The notes: generated by a model not told the origin, from the sequence alone. Numbered from the stretch's first letter, positions 15,171 to 23,860 are shown. The stretch: DNA of 37,060 nt from an uncultured bacterium (GCA_900549415.1 URNX01000032.1:1-37060), one strand, 5' to 3'. Translations and numbers: made by a program.

Positions 15171-18161
15171 ATGAATAAATTATGGTGTCTGACAGGATTG
15201 TTTGCTCTTGCGTGGAGCTCCGTTTCTGCGGCGGAACTGCTGAAGAACGGCGATTTCTCGCACGGGCTGGACGCGTGGAGGACCAACATCCGCATTTCCC
15301 CGGAGAAGGGCGGCGCATTGTTTCGCGCGCTTCCGGGAAACAGGAAAACCAAACAGCTGCTCTGGCAGCCGCTTCAACTGAAAAACGGGGCGTGGTATCG
15401 TCTCTCGTTCCGGATCCGCTGTGAGAAGAACGGCGTTGTCCGGACCGTTTATCAGCAGGAGAACGCCCCGTATTCAGGGCTCGGACTGGAGCACAATTTT
15501 CCGGTAAAGACCGGGATGAACGAACTCGCCGTCTGCTTTCAGGCGTCGCGGCGACCGGAGGAGAACGGAAAGCTGCTTTTCAACTTTTCTCTGCTTCAGG
15601 GTGCTGCCGCGTTGAGCGGAATCCAGTTGGAGGAGGTGGACGGCTTTCAGAATCTGACGGTTCGGGATCTGAATCCCGTCTGGCGGATTTCCGCTTCCGG
15701 AGCAGAACGTTCGGAGAAGATGCCGGAAGGCGGCTTTGATCTTGCGGCTCTTTTCCCCGGACAGTTCCGTCCGGATGTTTCAGTCGCTCATCTGGAGAAC
15801 CGTTTTGAGGCGAAGCATTACGGTTCTCTGAAAATGACGGTTGCCGGCGACTGGTTCTTTGATGTCTTCCTGAACGGCAAACGGATTTGCAGAACCACTC
15901 ATGCCGACCGTTTTTCAAAGGAAGCCGCGCTTGAAGTGGAAGTCAAGCCGGGAACAAATGTGTTGAAGATCGCAGCCCGCGCGGGCAAAGACGGCTGGAA
16001 ATGCAATGTCGTCGAGCCGTACAGAACCTTTGTATTCAGGGAGAATGCCGAATGGAAACCGTACCGTTTCGAGTCGAATATCGTGCTTCCCGGAAGCGCG
16101 CTTGATCTCTCCGCACAGGTGCCGCGTCCGTCCGGCGCGGCAGGCAGATTGAGTGTCGGGGCGGACGGTTCGTTTGTTTTCGAGAAGGAACCGGAAGTTC
16201 CGGTGCGTCTGCTTGGAACCAATGGAATCGGTCTCCGGTTTGACCGTCCGGCGGAAGAATTCCGGAGCAATGCGCGGCGTTTTGCTCAACAGGCGCGGCG
16301 TCTCGGATACCGCATCATTCGTACGCACGGGTATCTCGACCGGATGTGTCTGAATACAGGCGCGGATCTTAAGATCGATCCGGAGATGCTGAACCGCTGG
16401 GATATTCTGATCGACGAGTTGAAGAAGGAGGGAGTCTATTTGCATTTCACTCTTCTTTCGTTCATTCTTTACGGCGATTCCGAGGCGGCGATGAAAGACC
16501 GGCGCTGTCATAAGCTCATGGCGTATCTGGATGGAGAGTGGGAGACGGAGCGTCTCCGGTTTGCGGCAAATGCGCTGTTCCGTCATGTCAACCCGTACAC
16601 CGGGCTTGCGTGGAAAGATGAACCCGCAATTGCGATTGTGGAATATTACAATGAACAGGAACTCGGCCTCAACTTCCTGCCGCGGACTTTGAAAGAGTAT
16701 CCGGCGGCGCGGGAACGGTTGAAGGAGCTCTTTGCAAAGTGGCAGATGGAGCGGTACGGAAACATCACGGCGGAGCTTCCTGTGAATCTGAGCGGACCGG
16801 ACCGTGAGCGAGAGGCTGGGTTCTGGTTCAGCCGTGCGCGGATCAGCGCGCGGAAGTTCGGCGAAATCGTTCGTGCGGCAGGGTATCCCGGGCTGGTTGC
16901 GCCGTACAGTTTTTCCAAATCTCTGGGGCATTGCGCGGCGCGCTGGGAGTTCGCAGACGTCGGGGATTGCCATGCCTACTTCCAGCATCCTACGAATTGG
17001 AGCCGCAGCGGATCGGTTGTGTCTCCCGAAAGCTCGATTTCGGCAGGTGCGGATTACTGGCGTTCGAGTTTCGGAACCCGTCTTGCGGGACAGCCGTTCA
17101 TTGTCAGTGAATACAACCATTCCTACTGGAATCCTTACCGTTACGAGTGCGGTTTGCTCTTCGGTGCCTACTCTGCGTTTCAGGGCGGCGGGGCGCTGAT
17201 GATTCATTCGGGCGGCGTTGAAGTCGGAAATCCCGGACGGCTGCACTGTTTCAGCGTCGGGCATTCCCCGCTGATGGCTGCCGGACAGTTCCTTACGGCT
17301 CAGCTGTTCCAGCGCGGTGACGTCCGCCGCTCGCCGCACCGGATTGCGGTTCCTGTGACGCGTGAGTTCATGCGCCGGAACGGGAATTCTCTTCTGGCGC
17401 TGGACAATGCGCAGACGATGCTGGCATTCCTTGCGGGATTCAGCGTGGAGTTTCCGGAAGTGGCGTCCGCACAGAAAAATCCGCTTCCGAAAGCGGATTT
17501 GCAGGTTCCGCCGTTCGGAGTTTCCAACATTTTTTCGCACGGCTGGTTTTCGAGTGTTACTGGAAAGGGAAGTTCCGGTCTGCTTCAGAAAACTGTGGCG
17601 CAGATGAAAACAAACGGGATTCTGTCCACGGAAAACAGAACCGCTCCGGAGCGCAGGATTTTTGAGAGCGATACCGGAGAGCTTCTGATGGACTGCGGCA
17701 GAAAACAGCTGCTCGTGACAACGCCGCGCACGGAGGCCGCGGCCGTGGCGTCAGGGGAACGTGTCGCCCTGAAGACAGTTTCCGCTTTGCAGAGCAGTGT
17801 TCCTTCGTGCATTGCGCTGAGCTCTGTCGACAACCGTCCGCTTTCTTCAAGTTCGCGCATGGTTCTGGTTTATCAGACGGAAGAAGCGAATTCGGGGATG
17901 GTTCTTGGCGGCGACCGCGCCACACTTCATGCCCTCGGCGCCCGCCCGATTCTCTGCCGGACCGGAAAAATGAGTTTGAGTGCGAAGCTGAAACCGGCAA
18001 ACTGGCGGCTTTTTGCGCTTGGACTGGATGGTTCCCGCCGGGAAGAGCTTCCGGTAGAGAGCCGCAATGGAATTCTTTCGCTCACGATTGACACCGCCTC
18101 TCTGAAGTCGGGGCCGACCGTGTTTTTTGAACTTGTCGAAACCAAAGGAGAAAACAGATGA
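15171..18161 (+). CDS. Secreted clan GH-A glycoside hydrolase with N-terminal CBM-like domain
   Basis: This 996-residue protein starts with a signal peptide (about 21 residues, cleavage after VSA). Residues about 22-170 resemble a CenC-type carbohydrate-binding sandwich (LLKNGDFSHGLDAW). A second beta domain spans about 170-330, and a GH5-like barrel starts near 345 (LLGTNGIGLRF, YRIIRTHGYLD). Asn-Glu in VEYYNEQ gives predicted acid/base E495; E647 in VSEYNHSYW is the predicted nucleophile. The C-terminal 300 residues are beta-rich. It shares HVNPYTG and W-K-D-[DE]-P with the glycosidase at 6496-9747, so the two are paralogues, but this one has a different N-terminus. The exact GH family and substrate are not determined. 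It starts a three-gene operon with a pseudopilin-like protein and a GH28-like protein. Confidence 0.85.
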   Translation: MNKLWCLTGLFALAWSSVSAAELLKNGDFSHGLDAWRTNIRISPEKGGALFRALPGNRKTKQLLWQPLQLKNGAWYRLSFRIRCEKNGVVRTVYQQENAPYSGLGLEHNFPVKTGMNELAVCFQASRRPEENGKLLFNFSLLQGAAALSGIQLEEVDGFQNLTVRDLNPVWRISASGAERSEKMPEGGFDLAALFPGQFRPDVSVAHLENRFEAKHYGSLKMTVAGDWFFDVFLNGKRICRTTHADRFSKEAALEVEVKPGTNVLKIAARAGKDGWKCNVVEPYRTFVFRENAEWKPYRFESNIVLPGSALDLSAQVPRPSGAAGRLSVGADGSFVFEKEPEVPVRLLGTNGIGLRFDRPAEEFRSNARRFAQQARRLGYRIIRTHGYLDRMCLNTGADLKIDPEMLNRWDILIDELKKEGVYLHFTLLSFILYGDSEAAMKDRRCHKLMAYLDGEWETERLRFAANALFRHVNPYTGLAWKDEPAIAIVEYYNEQELGLNFLPRTLKEYPAARERLKELFAKWQMERYGNITAELPVNLSGPDREREAGFWFSRARISARKFGEIVRAAGYPGLVAPYSFSKSLGHCAARWEFADVGDCHAYFQHPTNWSRSGSVVSPESSISAGADYWRSSFGTRLAGQPFIVSEYNHSYWNPYRYECGLLFGAYSAFQGGGALMIHSGGVEVGNPGRLHCFSVGHSPLMAAGQFLTAQLFQRGDVRRSPHRIAVPVTREFMRRNGNSLLALDNAQTMLAFLAGFSVEFPEVASAQKNPLPKADLQVPPFGVSNIFSHGWFSSVTGKGSSGLLQKTVAQMKTNGILSTENRTAPERRIFESDTGELLMDCGRKQLLVTTPRTEAAAVASGERVALKTVSALQSSVPSCIALSSVDNRPLSSSSRMVLVYQTEEANSGMVLGGDRATLHALGARPILCRTGKMSLSAKLKPANWRLFALGLDGSRREELPVESRNGILSLTIDTASLKSGPTVFFELVETKGENR

Positions 18162-18991
18162 ACAAACATTTTTCAACCCCCGCAGCAAATCTTTCAAATG
18201 ACGGAAAGGCAGACAACACCATGAATGTTCTGAACAGAGAAAACATTTCCCGTACTAAACGAAAAACCTGTGGATTTACGCTCATAGAGCTCCTGGTTAC
18301 GATTGCGATCATCGCGATCCTCGCCGGCGTTCTTCTGCCGGCTCTGAATGCGGCGCGGGGAAAGGCGATCGGCATTCAGTGCGTCGGAAACATGAAGCAG
18401 GTCGGACTGCAGGTTCTGATGTACGCGGATTCCGCCAATGGCTTCTGGCCGATTTCCAAAGCAACCGCGCTGCAGAGTGGAAACTGGAGCCGCGAAGTGA
18501 TGCAGACTGCAACATTGACGTCGCCTCTCCCGAAATATTTCTTCTGTCCCGCGAACCGATTTACGCCCGTCGCCGCAAATCCGGATCCTTATGCGGGTGT
18601 TTATACTTACGGAATCCGCACGGGACGCTGGAATATGGATTTGGGGACGGAGGCAATGCTGCCGTTTGTCAACAAAGACGGAAGCGCTCTCAATTCCCCC
18701 GGCGGAGCGGCTGCGTTCAATTCGCGGAAAATAAAACGTCCGTCCGGTTATCAGATGATAACGGATTCCGTATGCTATGACACCGCTTCCGCTTATTCCG
18801 GAAAACCCTTCTATAATGTCAACGATTCCTCTTCGGGGTATCACCTGATTCACCAGGGACGCGCAACCGTGCTGCTTGTCGACGGACATGTCGAGAGCTG
18901 GAGCGGAGCGAAAACGGCGGAATGGGTCATTGTGAAAGGCGGACGCGGCGCTGCGATGATCCGGCGTGAAAATTTTCAGATTCCGTATTGA
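18158..18991 (+). CDS. Type IV pilin-like protein (prepilin N-terminus, H-X9-DG tail)
   Basis: This 277-residue protein has a long cytoplasmic leader of about 38 residues, then CGFTLIELLVTIAIIAILAGVLLPAL, with the glycine of the prepilin peptidase site in place. Near the C-terminus IHQGRATVLLVDGHV is the H-X9-DG motif. The ATG at 18158 overlaps the stop of the upstream glycosidase (ATGA) and has AAAGGAG upstream, so the pair is translationally coupled. A second ATG at codon 22 would give a shorter, more typical leader. The body has only weak similarity to the pseudopilin at 9782-10546. Coupling with a secreted glycosidase recurs in both halves of this locus. Confidence 0.87.
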   Translation: MNKHFSTPAANLSNDGKADNTMNVLNRENISRTKRKTCGFTLIELLVTIAIIAILAGVLLPALNAARGKAIGIQCVGNMKQVGLQVLMYADSANGFWPISKATALQSGNWSREVMQTATLTSPLPKYFFCPANRFTPVAANPDPYAGVYTYGIRTGRWNMDLGTEAMLPFVNKDGSALNSPGGAAAFNSRKIKRPSGYQMITDSVCYDTASAYSGKPFYNVNDSSSGYHLIHQGRATVLLVDGHVESWSGAKTAEWVIVKGGRGAAMIRRENFQIPY

Positions 18992-19011
18992 GACACTTCG
19001 GGAGAAACATC

Positions 19012-20154
19012 ATGCAGAGCGAGTTTTTGATTCATCCGGGAGAATCCGTTCAGAACTCTGTCGACCGCGCGTCGGGCCAGGGCGGCGGAAGAGTCTGTCT
19101 GCTCCCCGGCGTTCACCGCAGCGGAACCCTTTATTTGAAAAGCAATGTCGAGCTGAATCTCCGGAGCGGTTCCGTTCTTGTCGGCGAAGGAACCGATGCC
19201 GGTTATGACATTCTTCCGGATGAACTTTTTGGCGAGTGTCATACCGATCCGCACAACCGGGCGTTTCTGGCCGCAGAGAATGCGGAGAATATTGCGATCA
19301 CCGGCTTCGGAACCATCGAAGGACGCGGTCCGGAGTTTTACGAGAAGACGCTTGGCCCGGGCGGGTTTTATGAAAAGAAAGCTCTGGAGCGTCCCCGGAT
19401 GCTTCATTTTGCGAACTGCCGCCGGATACGTATTGAAAATGTGCGTTTCCATGATTCGCCGCGCTGGACGATGTGGTTCATCAAGTGCAGCGGGGTTTCC
19501 GTTCACGGCGTGGAAATCTTCGGCGATCCGCGCATGATCAACAACGACGGCATCCATTTTTTCGGCGGCAGCGGCATCGCCGTCTCCGATTGCCGGGTCT
19601 CGACCGGCGATGATGCGCTTGTCGCGCGTTCCAGCCATGCGTGGCATGCCGACACCGGACGCGTTGTTCTGGAGGATATGACGGTTTCCAACTGTGTTCT
19701 GGAGAGCCGCTGTCAGGCGATCCGCATCGGCTGTCCCGGGGACGATCTGATCCGGAACTGCCGTTTTTCAAATCTGGTTCTCAAGGGGCGGAACGGGATT
19801 TTTTTCGACAATCCACTGCGTTACTGGCTGCACGAGTTTGCAACGCCGTTCCGTCAGACGCCGCACGAAATCCGCAATCTTTCTTTTTCGGGAATCACCA
19901 TCAACGTGAAAGAGCTTCCCATTGAAATTTCCGTGGATGAAGGCGTGGAGACCGGGTTGTTTGACAACATTGTGTTTTCGGATATTCTTCTGGATGCAGG
20001 GCGGGCAATCTGCTTCCGGGGCCGTGCTGCCATGCCGCTGGGACGGATCGTTCTGAATAATGTGCGCGGACGGATCTGCGCGGAACAGCCGCTGGTCGTC
20101 CGTAATGTCCGGCGGCTTGAAATGAACGATGTGTGCCTGGAAACGGAGGTTTAA
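19012..20154 (+). CDS. GH28-like right-handed beta-helix protein
   Basis: This 380-residue protein has the repetitive strands of a pectate-lyase-type beta-helix and the acidic GH28 polygalacturonase motifs: NNDGIHFF (D179, in place of NTDG) and TGDDAL (D200, D201). The usual GHG histidine motif is replaced by RCQAIRIGC, so catalytic chemistry may differ from classical polygalacturonases. There is no signal peptide, which suggests a cytoplasmic exo-acting enzyme on imported oligosaccharides. I chose the ATG at 19012, preceded by GGGAGA; an in-frame TTG lies 24 bases earlier. It is probably the third gene of the operon starting at 15171. A galacturonide, rhamnogalacturonan or other acidic oligosaccharide substrate is possible, but none can be assigned. 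Confidence 0.8.
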   Translation: MQSEFLIHPGESVQNSVDRASGQGGGRVCLLPGVHRSGTLYLKSNVELNLRSGSVLVGEGTDAGYDILPDELFGECHTDPHNRAFLAAENAENIAITGFGTIEGRGPEFYEKTLGPGGFYEKKALERPRMLHFANCRRIRIENVRFHDSPRWTMWFIKCSGVSVHGVEIFGDPRMINNDGIHFFGGSGIAVSDCRVSTGDDALVARSSHAWHADTGRVVLEDMTVSNCVLESRCQAIRIGCPGDDLIRNCRFSNLVLKGRNGIFFDNPLRYWLHEFATPFRQTPHEIRNLSFSGITINVKELPIEISVDEGVETGLFDNIVFSDILLDAGRAICFRGRAAMPLGRIVLNNVRGRICAEQPLVVRNVRRLEMNDVCLETEV

Positions 20155-20199
20155 CAGCGCGTTTCTGAAAAAAAATTGCATGAAAATGCAGTTCCGCAC

Positions 20200-20250
20200 T
20201 TGACAGATGCTCTCTTTGTGATATATTGTTAGTATTATAATGATAATAAC
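20200..20250 (+). promoter_or_regulatory. Strong promoter with adjoining palindromic operator candidate
   Basis: Perfect TTGACA (20200-20205), 16-bp spacer and TATATT (20222-20227). Immediately after it, 20228-20250 is an imperfect 23-base palindrome with arms GTTAgTATtAT and ATgATAaTAAC (18 of 22 off-centre positions symmetric). It covers the expected transcription start (about 20234). Its position suits repression, and the first gene of the operon encodes an NrtR-type DNA-binding domain, so autoregulation is a direct prediction. Confidence 0.6.
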
Positions 20251-20267
20251 ACAAGGAGAGCAAGAAG

Positions 20268-22442
20268 ATGCCGAGAATTGAAAAGGTTTATGAGACGGGA
20301 CTCCTCTATCACCATTACGTGAACACGGCGTATCCGCTGACGGCGGAGTCTCTCATGGAATACAAGGTTCGGGAGAGCGGGGCGATTCACGAACTGCTGG
20401 CGCGGGACTGGGAGAAAATCACGGATTTCTGTCTGTATCTGCACATTCCGTTCTGTCAGACCCGCTGCAAGTTCTGCGAATATACCGTTCTGGAGAATCC
20501 CGGGGAGGAGATCGAAAACGAATATGTGGAGCTGCTGCTGAAAGAGATGCGGATGTACGCTCCGCTGGCCGGAAACAAAAAAGTGATCGGCTTCGATATC
20601 GGCGGCGGAACGCCTCTGAAGCTCTCCATCGCGAATATCGAAAAGCTCACTCGCGAAGCGGAACGGCTTTTCCAGATTCAGCCCGGAGTCATCCGCAGTA
20701 TCGAAACAACTCCGCTTATCGCTGCGAAAGAACCTGAAAAGCTCCAGGCCGCACGCGCACTCGGATTCCGGCGGATCAGCATGGGAATCCAGACTGTTTC
20801 CCCGCATCTGCTGAGCGAGCTGGGGCGCGACGGCGAGCCGCACATCTATGAAAAAGCGGTCCGCAACATCCGGAAAGCCGGATTCGAAAAATTCAATATC
20901 GACCTTATGTACGGTTTTCTGAATCAGAGCGACAAGGACTTGGAGACAACGATTCGTTATGCCGTTGCTCTGAAGCCGGCGCAGATCACTCTGTACCGCA
21001 ATCTCTACAAGAGAACAAAACTGGAAGCGGAGGCCGGCGGAGTTTCGCTCTACAAGGTGATGCATCAGTATCAGCGTGCCTATGATCTGCTGGAGAAGCT
21101 CGGCTACCACGGGCAGATCGGCAGAAACACGTTCAGCCGTGAAGAGGGAGACTGGGGAACCAGCGATTATCTGACGCACCGGGTTATTGACGGAACCCCG
21201 TATCTCGGGCTCGGACTGGGCGCGCAGAGCATGGGCAAGGGGTATCTTTCCTACAATGAGGGACGCGCAACAAAAAAAATGGAAGAGTACCGCGCGAAAA
21301 TTCTCGCCGGCGAGTTCCCGCTTCAGGATATCTACGATCTGCCTCAATCCGAAAGCATCGCAAAGATGATTGCAGTTTCATTTTACTTCGGATTCATTGA
21401 TCTGAAATGTTTTGAAAAGCGCTTCGGAGTTCCGTTGATGAAGGTTTATCCGGAGGAAATCCGTTTCCTGCAGGAGCGCCGTCTGATGGAACTGAGCGGC
21501 GGAAAGCTGGTTCTGACCCGGCGGGGCGCAGGGTATGTCAACGGCGTGATCCCGCTTTTCTATTCGGACCGTTCCAAAGATGAAATGATCCGCCTTTATG
21601 AGCAGAAGAGGGAACCCGAAAGCGAGGGTGAAAGAAAGTTCCTCGCCGCATACAGCATAGAAAAATATGACCGTCCTTCCGTTGCGACCGACATTGTCGG
21701 GATGACCATCCGGACGGAGGATGCGGGGAACTACCGGAGTCCGGAAAAACTGCATCTTTCGGTGCTTCTGATCCGCCGCGGCGAGCACCCTTACATGAAC
21801 CGCTGGGCGCTTCCGGGAGGATTCCTGCGTCACGGGGAGCCCGTGGAGCATTGTGCGCAGCGGGAGCTCTTCGAGGAGGCTGGACTCAATACCAATGCGC
21901 TGTATCCGCTTGGCTGCTTCAGTGCGCCGGGACGCGACCCGCGCGGCTGGATCATTTCGAACGCCTTTCTCTCCATTGTCGGCAAGGAGGATTTGACGCT
22001 GATGTCGGGTGACGATGCCATGGACGCCCGCTGGTTTGACCTCACGTTCCATGAAGAGAACGGGGTGCTTTCGCTGATTTTCCGCAATGAAGAAACGGAA
22101 CTGAAAGCGGAGCTGAAGGTTCAGCGGAATGTTTTCGGACAGTTCGTCTTTGAGATTCTTTCATCAGATCTCGCGTTCGATCATGCAAAGATTATCGCAT
22201 CGGCTCTGAAAGGTCTTCAGACGTCCTACGGTCTGCGTTCTCTCGCGTTTGCGTTTCTGCCGGCTGAATTCACGATCAATGAGCTGCAGAAAGTTCATGA
22301 GCTTCTGACGGGGGCTCCGATCCTTGCCGCGAATTTCCGGCGGAAAATGCTGCCTTATCTGACGGCAACCTCCCGCATGACCGAAGGTGACGGACACCGT
22401 CCGGCACAGATTTACACAAGAAACTTCAATGAGGAAAATTGA
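20268..22442 (+). CDS. Radical SAM (HemW-like) - Nudix - NrtR winged-helix fusion protein
   Basis: This 724-residue protein combines three modules. Residues about 1-450 are a HemW/HutW-like radical SAM unit: LYLHIPFC with C63, C67 and C70 (CQTRCKFC) for the 4Fe-4S cluster, GGGTP, and a HemN-type C-terminal part. Residues about 485-620 are a Nudix domain with an intact Nudix box at about 518-540 (all G, E, R-E, E-E, G positions kept). Residues about 640-715 match the NrtR-type winged helix (FTINELQKVHELLTG, NFRRKM). NrtR proteins are ADP-ribose-sensing regulators of NAD metabolism; HemW is a haem chaperone, and related proteins handle porphyrins. The frame is continuous and start and ribosome site (AAGGAG) are clear, so this is a real fusion. 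Function is unknown; a redox- or NAD-responsive regulator tied to radical SAM chemistry is inference. It is followed 3 bases later by a DUF1810 gene. Confidence 0.88.
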   Translation: MPRIEKVYETGLLYHHYVNTAYPLTAESLMEYKVRESGAIHELLARDWEKITDFCLYLHIPFCQTRCKFCEYTVLENPGEEIENEYVELLLKEMRMYAPLAGNKKVIGFDIGGGTPLKLSIANIEKLTREAERLFQIQPGVIRSIETTPLIAAKEPEKLQAARALGFRRISMGIQTVSPHLLSELGRDGEPHIYEKAVRNIRKAGFEKFNIDLMYGFLNQSDKDLETTIRYAVALKPAQITLYRNLYKRTKLEAEAGGVSLYKVMHQYQRAYDLLEKLGYHGQIGRNTFSREEGDWGTSDYLTHRVIDGTPYLGLGLGAQSMGKGYLSYNEGRATKKMEEYRAKILAGEFPLQDIYDLPQSESIAKMIAVSFYFGFIDLKCFEKRFGVPLMKVYPEEIRFLQERRLMELSGGKLVLTRRGAGYVNGVIPLFYSDRSKDEMIRLYEQKREPESEGERKFLAAYSIEKYDRPSVATDIVGMTIRTEDAGNYRSPEKLHLSVLLIRRGEHPYMNRWALPGGFLRHGEPVEHCAQRELFEEAGLNTNALYPLGCFSAPGRDPRGWIISNAFLSIVGKEDLTLMSGDDAMDARWFDLTFHEENGVLSLIFRNEETELKAELKVQRNVFGQFVFEILSSDLAFDHAKIIASALKGLQTSYGLRSLAFAFLPAEFTINELQKVHELLTGAPILAANFRRKMLPYLTATSRMTEGDGHRPAQIYTRNFNEEN

Positions 22443-22445
22443 CAA

Positions 22446-22883
22446 ATGGAAAACAGTATTTCCCGATTTACCGAACAGTACGCCCGTTATTACGGACAAG
22501 TCGCGCGCGAGCTTCGCAACGGACGGAAGGAGAGTCACTGGATGTGGTTCATTTTCCCGCAGATCAAAGGGCTCGGACACAGTTCAACGGCGGTTTATTA
22601 CGCAATCCGGGATCTGGAGGAGGCGAAGGAGTTCCTGCGTTCCCCGTGCGGAGAAAAAATGCAGAATCTTCTGAAAATCCTTCTGGAACAGAACGGCGGC
22701 AATCCGGAACTCATTTTCGGGTATATTGACGCCATGAAACTGGCGTCGTCCATGACGCTGTTCGCGGAAGCTGCTCCGGAGAATCCTGTTTTTCAGCAGG
22801 TTCTTGATAAATTCTACAAAGGGAAAAAAGACGGGCGGACGCTGAGTATTCTGAGTCTTCTCAGGGAGTCCGCCGGATTGTGA
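22446..22883 (+). CDS. DUF1810 family protein
   Basis: This 145-residue protein shows the DUF1810 hallmarks: an N-terminal helix with FTEQYARYY, the HWMWFIFPQIKGLG block (about residues 31-44), the YAIRDLEEAKEFL helix, and DAMKLASSMTLF near residue 95. No signal peptide or membrane segment is seen; it is probably cytoplasmic. The biochemical function of DUF1810 is not established as far as I know. Only 3 bases separate its ATG from the stop of the radical SAM-Nudix-NrtR fusion, and it has no promoter of its own, so it is almost certainly controlled by the same promoter and operator at 20200-20250. It converges on tsaC with 22 bases between stops. Confidence 0.88.
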   Translation: MENSISRFTEQYARYYGQVARELRNGRKESHWMWFIFPQIKGLGHSSTAVYYAIRDLEEAKEFLRSPCGEKMQNLLKILLEQNGGNPELIFGYIDAMKLASSMTLFAEAAPENPVFQQVLDKFYKGKKDGRTLSILSLLRESAGL

Positions 22884-22905
22884 GAGGCGGTGTGCCGGAA
22901 GCGGG

Positions 22906-23475
22906 TTACAGCGCCGCTTCCAGTTCCGCTTTTGAGACGGGACCTTCGCGGAGAATTTTCCACGAGTTGTCCGCATTGACCAGAATGACGGTCGAGGCGC
23001 GAGAATCCTGCGGGAGAGGACCGTAATCAACCGTGCAGTCCGGCTGTTCGGCGAGCGTCGCAAGTGCGTAGCCGACTTCCAGGGCGGGCGGCTGACCCGA
23101 ACGGTTCGCGCTGGTCGAGGCGAGGGGGCGTCCGTATGCACGCAGGAGTTCCAGAATGAACGGATGATCCGGAATCCGGAACCCGAAGGTGACGCCGTTT
23201 TTGTCGGGGACAATCAGAGTGACGGGACCCGGCATGAAGCGTTCCGCGAAGCGTTTCGCCGTTTCGGGGAGCGGACAGCCGCAGAGCGTTTCCGCGTGCG
23301 CGGGGGAAGGAACGAAGGCCGCGAGCGGTTTGTTTTCCGCCCGGTGCTTCATTGCATAAATCCGGTCTCGCGCCGCCTGATCCGCCCAGTCGCAGACGAG
23401 TCCGTAGACCGTTTCGGTCGGGACGAGCAGAACCGCACCCGGCTTTTGCAGAGCTTCCAGCGCCTTTTTCAGCAT
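22906..23475 (-). CDS. tsaC: L-threonylcarbamoyladenylate synthase (YrdC/Sua5 family)
   Basis: This 189-residue enzyme makes threonylcarbamoyl-AMP from threonine, bicarbonate and ATP for the t6A37 modification of ANN-decoding tRNAs. The family signature is clear: VPTETVYGL (about residues 18-26), the KHRAENKPL basic segment, a PGPVTLI strand, and LASTSANRSG. Length fits the single-domain YrdC/TsaC form, without the Sua5 C-terminal extension. It is the last gene of a minus-strand operon, two bases after the queD stop, so both neighbours act on tRNA modification. Confidence 0.93.
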   Translation of the reverse strand: MLKKALEALQKPGAVLLVPTETVYGLVCDWADQAARDRIYAMKHRAENKPLAAFVPSPAHAETLCGCPLPETAKRFAERFMPGPVTLIVPDKNGVTFGFRIPDHPFILELLRAYGRPLASTSANRSGQPPALEVGYALATLAEQPDCTVDYGPLPQDSRASTVILVNADNSWKILREGPVSKAELEAAL

Positions 23476-23477
23476 GA

Positions 23478-23849
23478 TCAGTCCTCGAAGTAGCTGGCGC
23501 CGGAGGAGGCATTTTCGCCCACGCGGACGCGGTAGACTTTTACGCCGTTTCCGTTGAGTTTTTCGGAAAGGCGCTTGTAGATGTACATGGCGATGTTCTC
23601 GCTGGTCGGATTGAGCTTGTCGAACGGGGGAATGGAGTTCAGATCCTTGTGGTCAAGCTCTCCGAGCAGGGCGTCGAGTTCGCGCTTCAGAGCTTTGAAG
23701 TCGACGGCAATGCCGATTTCATCGAGTTTTTCAGAGCGGATGAAGACCTGGACAGACCAGTTGTGTCCGTGTTTTTCGGAGCAGTTTCCGCAGTAGCCTT
23801 TAAGACAGTGAGCGGAGGAGAATTCGCGGATTACATCGAGTTCAAACAT
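23478..23849 (-). CDS. queD: 6-carboxy-5,6,7,8-tetrahydropterin synthase
   Basis: This 123-residue enzyme converts 7,8-dihydroneopterin triphosphate to 6-carboxytetrahydropterin in the queuosine pathway. Zinc ligands are H14, H27 and H29 (FSSAH, then KHGHN), and the catalytic cysteine is C23 in CSEKHGHN. LDHKDLN and PTSENIA complete the family pattern. The CxxxHGH form is that of QueD, rather than the eukaryotic 6-pyruvoyl-tetrahydropterin synthase. It lies between the MerR-like membrane protein (11 bases upstream) and tsaC (two bases downstream) in the ribF operon. No other queuosine gene (queC, queE, queF) is visible here. Confidence 0.93.
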   Translation of the reverse strand: MFELDVIREFSSAHCLKGYCGNCSEKHGHNWSVQVFIRSEKLDEIGIAVDFKALKRELDALLGELDHKDLNSIPPFDKLNPTSENIAMYIYKRLSEKLNGNGVKVYRVRVGENASSGASYFED

Positions 23850-23860
23850 GGGGAGGTTCC

